Origin: Corynebacterium suicordis DSM 45110
GTDB taxonomy: Bacteria > Actinomycetota > Actinomycetes > Mycobacteriales > Mycobacteriaceae
Assembly: GCF_015351405.1 (NCBI RefSeq)
Contig: NZ_JADKMY010000001.1
Location: 930,001-994,000, forward strand
DNA: 64,000 nucleotides
Direction of reading: 5' to 3'
In this document: in pieces, positions 33,106 to 41,848 of the stretch
Layout of the letters: each line of letters begins with the position of its first letter
How positions within the stretch are numbered: position 1 is the first letter of the stretch
The notes under the pieces: generated by a model
What the model was told of the DNA's origin: nothing
Seen by the model: only the letters and a program-made list of their open reading frames with translations
The model's database searches: none
Position numbers and translations under genes: made by a program

Positions 33106-34941
33106 ATGAACGTTGAGCTAGACGAGGTGCGTCGCTTCCTCGCGGAGCACCATCCATTTCAGTCGCTGGATGCGAAAGTCCTCGATGCAGTGCCGCGTTC
33201 CATGACCATGCGCTATGTGCGCAAGGGGATCACGCTCATCACCGCGGGGGAGCCGAACGACCACCTCTACGTGGTGCGTTCTGGCGCGGTGGATGTGATG
33301 GATGTCGATGGAGTGTTGCTGGACCGGCGCGATACCGGCCGCAGCTTCGGGTATTCCACCCTGGTCGGGGAAAACATCTCCAAGTACACCGTGACCACGG
33401 TGGAAGACTCCCTGCTGCTGGTCATGGAACGCCCGGCATTTCAGGAGCTCGCGACCTCCAGCCCTGATTTGGTGCGCTACTACTCGGGGCTTTCGGCCCG
33501 CATCCGCGCGGAAGCCCAGCACCTGCACGGGGAATCCTTTTCAGACATCCTGCGCACGCGCCTGGCCACCTTCGCTATCCCGAATCCCGCGCACATCGGG
33601 CCGGAGGCATCCCTGCAGGAATCCGCCCGCATCATGGGTGAGAAAAACGTCAGCTCTCTGCTGGTCATGAGCGATGGCACTCTCGAGGGCACCCTGCAGG
33701 GAATCATCACCGACCGCGATATGCGCAAGGCCATCGCCGGGGCCATCGCGCCCACCACGCCCGTGAGCGAGCTCATGACCCGCTCCGTGCGCACCGCCAC
33801 TTCTGACCAGCTGGTGATCGAGGCCATGCTGATCATGGCGGAGCTGAACATCCATCACATTCCCATCGTTGATGAGGGTCGCACCACTGGCATCATCGCC
33901 TCGGCGGACGTGATGCGCCTGCTGCAGGCCAACCCGATGTATTTCGCGGGGGACCTGGCGCGCAAGAACTCCCCGGAAGAGATCAAGGTGGTTTACGAGG
34001 ATGCACAAAGGGTGGCCCTGCGCTTCATCGAGCGAGGTGCCGCCGCCGACGAGATCACCAGCCTCCTCTCCCTGGTGGCTGATGCCATGGCCCGCCGCCT
34101 CCTGCACCTGGCCGAGGAATCCCTGGGACCGCCACCGGTACCTTATGCGTTCGTGGTGCTGGGATCGCAGGGTCGCAAGGAAATGGGTTTGGCCTCTGAT
34201 CAGGACAATGCCCTCGTGTTATCCGATGAGTTCGACGCCACCTCCCACGGCCAGTACTTCGCCCAATTATCTGAATTTGTCTGCCAGGGCTTGGCCACCG
34301 CAGGGCAGGCATTGTGCCCCGGGGACATGATGGCGAGCAACCCGCAATGGCGCATGACCGCCTCTCAGTGGGCGGACACTTTCCAACACTGGATCACCGC
34401 ACCTGAGCCCGATGCGCTGCTCTACGCGCAGACCTTCTTCGACATGCGGGCAATCCATGGCGATCTGGAACTGGGGTCTACGGTTCATGCGCAGGCGGTG
34501 GCGTCGGCAGAACACGCACCCCGACTCCACGCCCACCTGGCGGCCCTGGCTGCCCGGCGCGAACCTCCACTCGGTTTCTTCCGCGGGCTGGTGGTGGATC
34601 GCGGTGGGGATTACCGCAACACGCTCAACGTGAAGAAGGGCGGCACGGCGGCGATCGTGCAGATGGCGCGGTTGCTGTCAATCACTGCTGGCAGGGATGC
34701 ACTGGGCACGCTGCAGCGGCTGGATCGCTCGGCACGCGATCTCACCGACGCGTTCTCCTTCCTCAACAACATCACCCTGAACCACCAGGCGGAGCAGATC
34801 CGCCGGGGCAAGCAGCCGGATTACCACGTCAAGCCCGGCCGCCTATCCAAGATGGACCGGGAGAACCTGCGGGATGCCTTCCAGATCATTAAAAGCATGC
34901 AGAATGCCCTGAACCTCAAATATCCCATCCGGAGCATCTGA
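33106..34941 (+). CDS. CNMP-binding/CBS/DUF294 nucleotidyltransferase-like protein
   Basis: The 611-residue protein has three parts: a cyclic-nucleotide-binding-like cap (residues 1-130, GEPNDHLYVVRSGAVDV), a pair of CBS domains (about 160-280, GIITDRDMRKAI and GIIASADVMRLL), and a DUF294 nucleotidyltransferase-like domain with GSQGRKEMGLASDQDNALV (about 352-370) plus a helical C-terminal domain. This architecture resembles sensors related to GlnD. Ligand and target are unknown. A TAAACT box ends six bases before the ATG, predicting a leaderless mRNA. Its TGA overlaps the ATG of the exonuclease gene. Confidence 0.85.
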   Translation: MNVELDEVRRFLAEHHPFQSLDAKVLDAVPRSMTMRYVRKGITLITAGEPNDHLYVVRSGAVDVMDVDGVLLDRRDTGRSFGYSTLVGENISKYTVTTVEDSLLLVMERPAFQELATSSPDLVRYYSGLSARIRAEAQHLHGESFSDILRTRLATFAIPNPAHIGPEASLQESARIMGEKNVSSLLVMSDGTLEGTLQGIITDRDMRKAIAGAIAPTTPVSELMTRSVRTATSDQLVIEAMLIMAELNIHHIPIVDEGRTTGIIASADVMRLLQANPMYFAGDLARKNSPEEIKVVYEDAQRVALRFIERGAAADEITSLLSLVADAMARRLLHLAEESLGPPPVPYAFVVLGSQGRKEMGLASDQDNALVLSDEFDATSHGQYFAQLSEFVCQGLATAGQALCPGDMMASNPQWRMTASQWADTFQHWITAPEPDALLYAQTFFDMRAIHGDLELGSTVHAQAVASAEHAPRLHAHLAALAARREPPLGFFRGLVVDRGGDYRNTLNVKKGGTAAIVQMARLLSITAGRDALGTLQRLDRSARDLTDAFSFLNNITLNHQAEQIRRGKQPDYHVKPGRLSKMDRENLRDAFQIIKSMQNALNLKYPIRSI

Positions 34942-35597
34942 TGTTTCCCCGATTTCGACGCCACGGTTCCGCCACCGGGGCGTTGCGCGGCTTTTATGAG
35001 GTGCCTCGCCCAGAAGGGAAGACCCCGCTGGAGGAGTTGCGTTTATTGGCTGTTGATATCGAAACCACGGGGTTGGATCCCGCCAGAGACCGCGTGCTGT
35101 CCATTGGGTGGGTGCCCATTGACGGTGGCGAGATTGATCTCTCCGGCGCGGGTTATGAATTGGTGAATACCGCAGGGGCGGAGAGCGTGGGGGAGTCCGC
35201 GACCATCCACGGGCTCACGGACGAGGAGCTAGCGGAGGGCACCAGCCCAGAAGCCGCCTTGGACTCTGTGTTGCGCGCACTGACTGGCCGGGCAATGTTG
35301 GCGCACTACGCGTCAATCGAAAAGGAGTTCTTGGGGGCGCTGTGCCGCAAGCACTGTGGGTCTGGATTGTCGGTGCCTGTGGTGGATACGTTTGAGATTG
35401 AGCGTCGACATATGGAGCGGATGGGGACCTTCCCACGGGGAGAAGACCTGCGCCTCCCGCGGGTGCGCGAACGTTATGCTTTGCCGGAGTATCGCAGCCA
35501 CAACGCGCTGACGGATGCCCTGGCGTGTGCGGAGCTGTACCTCGCACAATGGGCGCGTTCCCGGGTGAGGACCTTAAAGGACATGCAGCCCCTGTGA
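34941..35597 (+). CDS. DEDDh exonuclease coupled to the CBS/DUF294 gene
   Basis: The 218-residue protein has Exo I AVDIETTGLDPARDRVLSIG (about residues 37-56), Exo II AHYASIEKEFLG (about 120) and Exo III HNALTDALACAELYL, so the DEDDh catalytic set is complete. It starts on the last base of the upstream stop (TGATG). The same pairing of DUF294 protein and epsilon-like exonuclease occurs in many bacteria, which suggests a joint function, possibly nucleotide signalling controlling nuclease activity; that is inference. Confidence 0.85.
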   Translation: MFPRFRRHGSATGALRGFYEVPRPEGKTPLEELRLLAVDIETTGLDPARDRVLSIGWVPIDGGEIDLSGAGYELVNTAGAESVGESATIHGLTDEELAEGTSPEAALDSVLRALTGRAMLAHYASIEKEFLGALCRKHCGSGLSVPVVDTFEIERRHMERMGTFPRGEDLRLPRVRERYALPEYRSHNALTDALACAELYLAQWARSRVRTLKDMQPL

Positions 35598-35628
35598 GTT
35601 AGCTAAGCGTGAGGTAACATCTACTTTC

Positions 35629-36435
35629 ATGCGTATTGCTCGAATAGCCCACCCTGAAGGCATGACATTCGCGGTACTCGAAGGTGGTCAGCCGGACGGT
35701 TCCGGCGCCACGTGTCGAGAGATCGCCGGACACCCCTTTGGCCAGCCGGAGTTCACCGGTAAGACCTGGCCAATCGAGGATGTTCGCCTCCTCGCTCCCA
35801 TCCTCCCCTCCAAGGTCGTGGCCGTGGGTCGCAACTACGCGGATCACGTGGCCGAGGTGTTCAAGAAGGGTGCCGAGCACCTTCCTCCCACCATCTTCCT
35901 CAAACCACCCACAGCAGTGGTGGGCCCAGAGGCTCCCATTCGTATCCCCGAGTGGGCCACCAAGGTGGAGTTCGAGGGCGAGCTGGCAATCGTCATCGGC
36001 CGTCCCTGCAAGGACGTTAACCGCGCCAACTGGAAAGACGTGGTGCTCGGCTTCACCATCGTTAACGACGTGAGCTCCCGCGACCTGCAGTTCGCTGATG
36101 GCCAGTGGGCACGCGCCAAGGGACTGGATTCCTTCTGCCCCCTCGGCCCATGGATCGAGACCAACCTGGATGGCATCGAGGCGGATAACCTCTCCATCAA
36201 GGCACACCTGACCCACGAGGGCGAGACGGAAACCAAGCAGGATTCCAACTCCAACCAGATGATCAAGGCCGTGCCGGAGATCGTGGAATGGATCTCCTCC
36301 GCCTTCACCCTGCTGCCAGGTGACATCATCTGCACGGGCTCCCCAGCGGGCACCGCAGAGATGCACCCCGGCGATCGGATCTCCATTGAGATCCCCGGAT
36401 TGGGAACGCTCTCCAACCCGATCGCTCGTTACTAG
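35629..36435 (+). CDS. odx: fumarylacetoacetate hydrolase-family enzyme (Odx-like)
   Basis: The 268-residue protein has the FAH fold motifs: VGRNYADHVAE (about residue 66), PPTIFLKPPTAVVGP, the metal ligand E-x-E pair in EFEGELAIVIGR, the NDVSSRDLQ motif and GDIICTGSPAGT. In C. glutamicum the FAH-family oxaloacetate decarboxylase Odx (cg1458) is, as I recall, encoded at the same place between leuB and gltX, so oxaloacetate decarboxylation is the most likely activity, with fumarylpyruvate-type hydrolysis as the alternative. TAACAT ends eight bases before the ATG, again suggesting a leaderless start. Confidence 0.75.
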   Translation: MRIARIAHPEGMTFAVLEGGQPDGSGATCREIAGHPFGQPEFTGKTWPIEDVRLLAPILPSKVVAVGRNYADHVAEVFKKGAEHLPPTIFLKPPTAVVGPEAPIRIPEWATKVEFEGELAIVIGRPCKDVNRANWKDVVLGFTIVNDVSSRDLQFADGQWARAKGLDSFCPLGPWIETNLDGIEADNLSIKAHLTHEGETETKQDSNSNQMIKAVPEIVEWISSAFTLLPGDIICTGSPAGTAEMHPGDRISIEIPGLGTLSNPIARY

Positions 36436-36456
36436 GCTCGGGTTTAGGGCTCGGCC

Positions 36457-37629
36457 CTAGTTCAACTTCTCGAACAGCTCTGCAGGCACATTCATTGCCC
36501 GCAGGGCTGTTCGCATCTTCGCGGCAGTTTCCCGAGCCTCAGCTGCGGGATCAGAAGAGCTGACGATTCCCCCGCCGGCCCAGGACCGGGCGGAGAGCCC
36601 GTCCTGGGCCACAGTCGTGCCACGGATGGACACCATGTACTCGCCATCACCCGAGGCATCGCACCAGCCCACAAACCCCGCGTACATTCCGCGACTTTCT
36701 TCCTCAGCGGCGGAAATGACACCCAGCGCGGCCTCAGCGGGCGTGCCACCGACCGCTGGCGTGGGATGCAAAAGCAGCGCCAAATCCAACGCGGAATAGT
36801 CGCGGTCCTTCAGCTGGCCGGTGATGGGCGTGCCCAAGTGGATCATCTCCTTTGTGGAGTGGATTCCCGGGGTGGGCGGAATGTTGAGCTCTCGGCTCAG
36901 GGGCTCCAACACGCGGCGATAGTGATCCACCACCAGGCGATGTTCGTAGAGCTCCTTGGGAGACTTTCGCATCTGCTCGATACTCCGCTGTTCCTGCTGC
37001 TTATCGCGGGAGCGCTGGATGGAACCGGCAAGGGGGAAAGCGGAGAAATTCTCCCCGTGGCGCTTGATCAATACCTCCGGGCTGGATCCGGTGAAAAATG
37101 ATCCGCCGAGGTCTGCGGCGAGCTGTACACCGTAACCATCGCGATGACTAGATAGATCGATCATGCGCGCACAGATCAGCAGGGGATCCACGCGCTCGGC
37201 GAATTGAACATCCGCAAAGCGGGCCAACACCACCTTCTCCAGCTCGGTGGACGCAATGGTGTCAACTGCTGCGGCAACGACGTGGGCGTGAGAGGTGGCG
37301 TCGGAAGAAAAGGAAATGTTGCTCACGGTGAGGCGACTGTCATCACCACGGTAAGCGGCGGGCGGCTCCAAGGGTCCTTCGGAGCGCCAGATCTTCTCCG
37401 GGACGGTGAGTGCGGCGGGTTCATTGAAGTCGAAAGGTACGCAGCCCACCACCATCTGGGAGCTCGCTGACTCGCTGGACATGAGGTCCCGGATATGGGT
37501 GGAGGCATCGTAGGCGCTGCGGAATTCTTCCCTGGATCCCTGCGAGCGGACGCTGCCATGGGGCCGAGACAGCAAAAAGTCCGGCGCGGTGCTGAGCCGG
37601 CCGGATGATTGCGGGGAAGGAGAAGCCAT
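36457..37629 (-). CDS. isochorismate synthase
   Basis: The 390-residue product belongs to the chorismate-utilising family: the key region FFTGSSPEVLIKRHGENFSAFPLAGS, the C-terminal HPTPAVGGTPAEAALGVI, and YAGFVGWCDASGDGEYMVSIR. These match MenF/EntC isochorismate synthases, used for menaquinone or siderophore synthesis. No partner genes of either pathway are adjacent, so menaquinone is only the likelier guess. A TAGGCT box ends six bases before the ATG at 37629 on the minus strand. It converges on the FAH gene, with a TAGGGC-TCG-GCCCTA hairpin at 36445-36459 in between. Confidence 0.85.
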   Translation of the reverse strand: MASPSPQSSGRLSTAPDFLLSRPHGSVRSQGSREEFRSAYDASTHIRDLMSSESASSQMVVGCVPFDFNEPAALTVPEKIWRSEGPLEPPAAYRGDDSRLTVSNISFSSDATSHAHVVAAAVDTIASTELEKVVLARFADVQFAERVDPLLICARMIDLSSHRDGYGVQLAADLGGSFFTGSSPEVLIKRHGENFSAFPLAGSIQRSRDKQQEQRSIEQMRKSPKELYEHRLVVDHYRRVLEPLSRELNIPPTPGIHSTKEMIHLGTPITGQLKDRDYSALDLALLLHPTPAVGGTPAEAALGVISAAEEESRGMYAGFVGWCDASGDGEYMVSIRGTTVAQDGLSARSWAGGGIVSSSDPAAEARETAAKMRTALRAMNVPAELFEKLN

Positions 37630-37697
37630 GAACTTAGCCTAGAGGGTGGGGCAATTTCGGATGCTCAAAGGGCTAAAGATCAGGCGGGGAGGGAAGT

Positions 37698-38123
37698 TTA
37701 GAGCTCTTGCAAGCAGTAGGTCAGATTTTCGGTATCGGTGCGACGACCCTTGATGGAGATTGTGTAGGAATCGGTTGCGCCCTCAACGGAGTAGCAATCT
37801 ACGTCTTCACCGGACTCGAGGACCTTGTACTTGGCCTCATCGCCATCGCAATCCACTGCCTGTGGCTTCCTCGAGGCATCTGGGCTGGTGCCTTCCGCGG
37901 ACACACAATCGCCGGCCTGGGCGTTGTTGTTCCATGGCATGACATCTGCGTTGCGGAACATGAAGCCCAAAACAGCGGCAACGACAACGAGAATGATGAG
38001 GATGCGTAGTGGCCAGCTCAGGGGAGAGCCCTTCTTGGACTTGCCTTCGTTGGCATCCACTGGGTGTGCGCCGTCAGCGTGGTTGGAGTTGGGGTCAATG
38101 TTTCGTGGGTCGTGGTTGGTCAT
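37698..38123 (-). CDS. membrane-anchored Cys-rich protein (LppU-like)
   Basis: A 141-residue protein with a hydrophilic N-terminus, one membrane helix (about residues 38-58, PLRILIILVVVAAVLGFMF) and an extracellular domain with four cysteines: GDCVSA, AVDCDGD, DVDCYS and YCLQEL. The pattern resembles the LppU/SCO3897 family of actinobacteria, whose function is unknown; the cysteines probably form two disulfides. It diverges from the secreted esterase gene. Confidence 0.6.
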   Translation of the reverse strand: MTNHDPRNIDPNSNHADGAHPVDANEGKSKKGSPLSWPLRILIILVVVAAVLGFMFRNADVMPWNNNAQAGDCVSAEGTSPDASRKPQAVDCDGDEAKYKVLESGEDVDCYSVEGATDSYTISIKGRRTDTENLTYCLQEL

Positions 38124-38258
38124 AAAAAGGAGAGTATGGGCTGAGCAATTTGTGTGCTGGGTTTATAGGTAAATTTCACATGAATTTTGCGCAGTGTGTA
38201 ATTTTTCTCGACGCGCCACAGGAAAAGATCCCGCTGTTGAGGAACTTTTGGGATTAAA

Positions 38259-39233
38259 GTGACCTGTGTGACCTCTGTGACTTATGTGAAACCAGTAAAT
38301 GTGCGCCAGTGTGCGCACAATGCCCGGATTTTCCTCGCTTTGAGCTTTGCCGTGCTTCTTGGGCTGACTCTGAACCCAGTGGCCTCGGCGCAGAATGCTC
38401 CGCCTCCGCCGCCCGCTAAGTCTTTGGCCGCATTGGCGCCGACCTTGCAGGGCAATCCCACCAACGTGGAATTCGTGCGTCCTTATGGGGAGGTGCGTAG
38501 CGCCGTTGTTAGCGTGACCTCCAATTACGACCCCAAGCGCCCCGTACCCATCCTCTTCGGTTTCGGCGGATGGCACGATTCCCCGGAGAATTACCGGAAT
38601 TACTCCCGCTTCTCCAACACGGGTGCGGCGCAGGAAGCCATCGTGGTCTACTCACGCGGACGGGAGAATGCCTGGGAGGGCGCGCCTTACTCTCGCACCA
38701 CGCGGGGAGGGGACGTGGACTTCGTCCGCCAGATCGTGGGTGAGCTGCAAAAGCACTACAACGTGGACATGAACCGCATCTATGCCGTGGGAATGTCCAA
38801 CGGTGGTGGCATGGCCGCGAACCTGGCGTGCCAGGCTCCAGACCTCATGGCTGGTGTAGTCGGAGTGTCCGGTGCGTATTACAACCCCGTCAACGAGGGC
38901 TGCGCCCCGGGAAGCGTTCCTACCTTCCTAGTGCATGGCTCTGAAGACAAGCTCACTCACTACCAGGGCGGATCGCTCCACGATGCTCCGTACCTGCCAG
39001 TGATGAACGTGATCAACAGCCGCGCACAAGCCAACGGTTGTGCCCCGCAACCGGTGCAGTCTGAATTGCCCGGTGGCGTGACTCAGTTTGGATTCCCCGG
39101 ATGCAAGGACGAAGCTGTCCACTGGCGAGTCAACGGACAGGACCACACCTGGTTCGTCTCCCCGGATATTGCGAACGAAGCATGGCGCTTCCTCGCCCGC
39201 CAGAACAAGACTCTGCCCGGGCCTGCGGAATAA
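38259..39233 (+). CDS. secreted esterase, LpqC/PHB depolymerase-like
   Basis: The 324-residue protein has an N-terminal export signal (IFLALSFAVLLGLTLNPVASAQN, cleavage after ASA), then an alpha/beta hydrolase domain. The nucleophile elbow is GMSNGGG (about residue 183), with the Asp/His of the triad likely in VHGSEDKLTHY and QDHTWF. This matches LpqC and the LpqC/feruloyl esterase-PHB depolymerase group; the natural ester is unknown. The start is uncertain: GTG codons at 38259, 38271, 38280 and 38289 all lie in a short TGTGAC-repeat before the signal peptide. Confidence 0.75.
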   Translation: MTCVTSVTYVKPVNVRQCAHNARIFLALSFAVLLGLTLNPVASAQNAPPPPPAKSLAALAPTLQGNPTNVEFVRPYGEVRSAVVSVTSNYDPKRPVPILFGFGGWHDSPENYRNYSRFSNTGAAQEAIVVYSRGRENAWEGAPYSRTTRGGDVDFVRQIVGELQKHYNVDMNRIYAVGMSNGGGMAANLACQAPDLMAGVVGVSGAYYNPVNEGCAPGSVPTFLVHGSEDKLTHYQGGSLHDAPYLPVMNVINSRAQANGCAPQPVQSELPGGVTQFGFPGCKDEAVHWRVNGQDHTWFVSPDIANEAWRFLARQNKTLPGPAE

Positions 39234-39288
39234 GACTGGCGGGGCAGCGGTGGCGTCGAGAAAAAAATAGACGCTAAACTGGCACGTT

Positions 39289-40782
39289 ATGAGTGATATT
39301 CGCGTTCGTTTCTGCCCATCGCCCACCGGAACCCCGCACGTGGGACTGGTGCGCACCGCCCTGTTCAACTGGGCACACGCTCGCCATAATGGTGGCAAGC
39401 TCGTGTTCCGCATCGAAGATACTGATGCGGCGCGCGATTCTGAGGAGTCCTACCAGGCGATCATCGATTCGCTGACCTGGTTGGGACTGAGCTGGGACGA
39501 AGGCGTGGAGGTTGGGGGACCCCACGAGCCATACCGTCAGTCCCAGCGCATGGACATCTACGCTGATGTGCTGCAAAAGCTGAAGGATGCCGGTGAGATC
39601 TACCCCGCATACTCCACCGCTGCTGAGGTGGAAGAGCGTCACAAGGCCGCTGGTCGGGACCCCAAGCTGGGTTATGACAACTTCGACCGTGAGCTTTCCG
39701 AAGAGCAGATCGAGGCGTTCAAGGCAGAGGGTCGCGAGCCCGTGTGGCGCCTGCGCATGCCATCCGACCGCACCTTCGAGTGGACTGACCTGGTCCGCGG
39801 TGAGATGAGCGTGGAGGGCAAGACCATCCCAGACTTCGTGGTGGCTCGCTCCAATGGTCAGCCGCTGTACACGCTGGTCAACCCAGTGGACGACGCACTG
39901 ATGGAGATCACCCACGTGCTCCGCGGCGAGGACCTGCTGCCTTCCACCCCGCGCCAGATCGCACTGTACGAGGCACTGGAGCGCATCGGTGTGGCCAAAC
40001 AGGTTCCCACCTTCGGCCACCTGCCATTCGTGATGGGGGAGGGCAACAAGAAACTCTCCAAGCGCGATCCGCAGTCTGACCTCTTCCTGCACCGCGAGAA
40101 CGGCATCATCCCCGAGGGCATGCTCAACTATCTCTCCCTGCTGGGCTGGTCCCTGAGCGCGGACGAGGACATCTTCGGCATGGATCAGCTGATCGCCAAC
40201 TTCGACGTGTCCAACGTGAAGCCCAACCCAGCGCGCTTCGACCAGAAGAAGCTGGAAGCCATCAACGCGGATCACATCCGCCTGCTTGAGCTTGAGGACT
40301 TCACCGAGCGCCTGCGCAGCTACCTGGAGGAGTACAAAGGCTTCCCTGCGGATTACCCGGCGGACAAGTTCGCTTATGCGGCCGAGCTGGTGCAGACCCG
40401 CATCAAGGTGCTCAGCGAGGCTGACGACCTCCTGAAATTCCTCATCACTCCCGACGCAGACTTGGTTCTGGACGAGAAGTCCGCGAAGAAGAACCTCAAG
40501 GAAGATGCGGTGGAGGTACTCAACGTATCCATTGAGGAGATTGAGGGGATCGACGCCAACTCCTTCACAGCATCTACCCTTGAGAGTGCACTGCAGGGTC
40601 GACTGATTGAACAGATGGAGCTGAAGCCCCGTAAGGCTTATGGAGCGCTGCGCGTGGCTATCTCTGGCGCTGCTATCTCCCCACCGCTGTTCGAGTCCAT
40701 GGAGCTGCTGGGTAAGGACTCCACGCTGGCTCGGTTGCGTTCCGCCTTGGCTGTGACTCCGTTTGGTGTGGATGCGGAGTAG
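39289..40782 (+). CDS. gltX: glutamyl-tRNA synthetase
   Basis: Charges tRNA-Glu (and, with GatCAB present, usually tRNA-Gln as well). The 497-residue class I synthetase shows [21 protein letters not shown] (HIGH-like motif PHVG near residue 19) and the KLSKR (KMSKS) motif near residue 255, with an anticodon-binding helical domain at the C-terminus. TAAACT ends eight bases before the ATG. tRNA-Gln and tRNA-Glu genes follow within 180 bp. Confidence 0.96.
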   Translation: MSDIRVRFCPSPTGTPHVGLVRTALFNWAHARHNGGKLVFRIEDTDAARDSEESYQAIIDSLTWLGLSWDEGVEVGGPHEPYRQSQRMDIYADVLQKLKDAGEIYPAYSTAAEVEERHKAAGRDPKLGYDNFDRELSEEQIEAFKAEGREPVWRLRMPSDRTFEWTDLVRGEMSVEGKTIPDFVVARSNGQPLYTLVNPVDDALMEITHVLRGEDLLPSTPRQIALYEALERIGVAKQVPTFGHLPFVMGEGNKKLSKRDPQSDLFLHRENGIIPEGMLNYLSLLGWSLSADEDIFGMDQLIANFDVSNVKPNPARFDQKKLEAINADHIRLLELEDFTERLRSYLEEYKGFPADYPADKFAYAAELVQTRIKVLSEADDLLKFLITPDADLVLDEKSAKKNLKEDAVEVLNVSIEEIEGIDANSFTASTLESALQGRLIEQMELKPRKAYGALRVAISGAAISPPLFESMELLGKDSTLARLRSALAVTPFGVDAE

Positions 40783-40874
40783 TTGGGCTGTTCTGGAGCT
40801 GCAGCGGTTAATTACAGCGCTGTGGTTCCGTTTACTCATTCTGAGTTGATGTAAACAAGCCCTGAACAGGCGAT

Positions 40875-40904
40875 TTGCTTGAATCTGGGGTGTCTGGTTA
40901 TATT
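40875..40904 (+). promoter_or_regulatory. promoter of the tRNA-Gln/tRNA-Glu pair
   Basis: TTGCTT at 40875-40880 and TATATT at 40899-40904 are separated by 18 bases and lie 57 bp upstream of tRNA-Gln. Confidence 0.65.
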
Positions 40905-40960
40905 AACTCTCGTTGCAAGCGCGGTTCTACTGCCAAGTGAAACGCGCTCAAAACGAACGA

Positions 40961-41032
40961 TGGCCTATGGTGTAATTGGCAACACTACGGTTTCTGGTAC
41001 CGTCATTCTAGGTTCGAGTCCTGGTAGGCCAG
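40961..41032 (+). tRNA. tRNA-Gln (CTG)
   Basis: The acceptor arms TGGCCTA and TAGGCCA pair fully, discriminator G follows. The anticodon arm ACGGT-TTCTGGT-ACCGT presents CTG, and the T arm contains GGTTCGAGTCC. Transcribed with tRNA-Glu one base downstream. Confidence 0.95.
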
Positions 41033-41033
41033 C

Positions 41034-41106
41034 GCCCCGTTCGTCTAGCGGCCTAGGACGTCGCCCTCTCACGGCGGTAACACGGGTTCAAATCCCGTAC
41101 GGGGTA
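41034..41106 (+). tRNA. tRNA-Glu (CTC), copy 1
   Basis: Acceptor arms GCCCCGT and ACGGGGT pair with a terminal G-U as common in tRNA-Glu. The anticodon loop CTCTCAC presents CTC; the T arm contains GGTTCAAATCC. A near-identical copy lies at 59397. Confidence 0.95.
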
Positions 41107-41113
41107 CAACTAA

Positions 41114-41180
41114 CTTGGATCTTTCCAAGCGTGAAACAAAGTTTCACAAAAGCAGCTAAGTCTTCGGACTTGGCTGCTTT
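41114..41180 (+). terminator. three tandem hairpins after tRNA-Glu
   Basis: Stem-loops follow each other: CTTGG/CCAAG (41114-41129), GTGAAAC/GTTTCAC (41131-41147), and a long stem with a TTCG loop, AAAGCAGC.AAGTC paired with GACTT.GCTGCTTT (41149-41180). The last is a good terminator for the tRNA operon although the T-run is short. Confidence 0.65.
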
Positions 41181-41848
41181 CTCAATTCTCTCAGATCTAA
41201 GCAGAGTCTGTGCTAGGTGGTTGCTATCTACCGCCACTCGCAGCAAGGTGCGGGAGATAAGGAATCGCGAAAGCAAACTGATTGAGGCTAACAAATTCTC
41301 GAGCTGGACGGTTGAAAACGGGAATCAAATCGTCCGTTAGAAGCTGATCTGCACCTTTAGGTTATCGCTGAGACCAAAAGCAAGCTAGAATCGCAAGGAA
41401 CAGCGAAGCGCATGTTGAGTCTGTGTTCGTATGGCTCTGGGGACTCTGCGGGTTCAAGTACGAGTCTGAGGAAACAAGTCAAGCCTCGCATTCTCAATGA
41501 AAGCATTAAGTTAGACAGACAAACGGATTTTGGATTCGCAAAAACTAAGCTGAGGATTCCAATTATTCAGTATGCCATCACGTAGCCACGTCTCGTGGTT
41601 ACAAACAAAAAAGCTCGAAAGTCAAGCAACTTTCTTCGGCATCGGCTACTGTCGGATTGAACCAGCGGCTGGTGACGCGCACCTGAATCTCAGAAGCCAC
41701 TGGACGAGCTTCAGAAACCAAATGTGGTTCGCAAATAGAACCTTTTTATGAATCAACTTTCATCTGATCGCCTCTGACTAACTATTAGTAGAGGAAATCT
41801 CGCTTTCGATGGACTCTCCCCACCCCGAAACTAGCTTACGGAGAAATA
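41181..41848. other. gene-poor, A+T-rich region between tRNA-Glu and the DUF262 gene
   Basis: I see no supportable gene in these 668 bp. Composition is unlike the neighbouring housekeeping genes and resembles the following DUF262/HEPN pair. It may be decayed integrated DNA downstream of the tRNA. Confidence 0.5.

Noticed and set aside
39274-40839. 521-codon minus-strand frame
   Set aside because: Antisense shadow of gltX; longer than the gene only by chance in G+C-rich DNA.
40879-41340. 153-codon plus-strand frame
   Set aside because: It runs through both tRNA genes and the terminator hairpins, so it is not coding.
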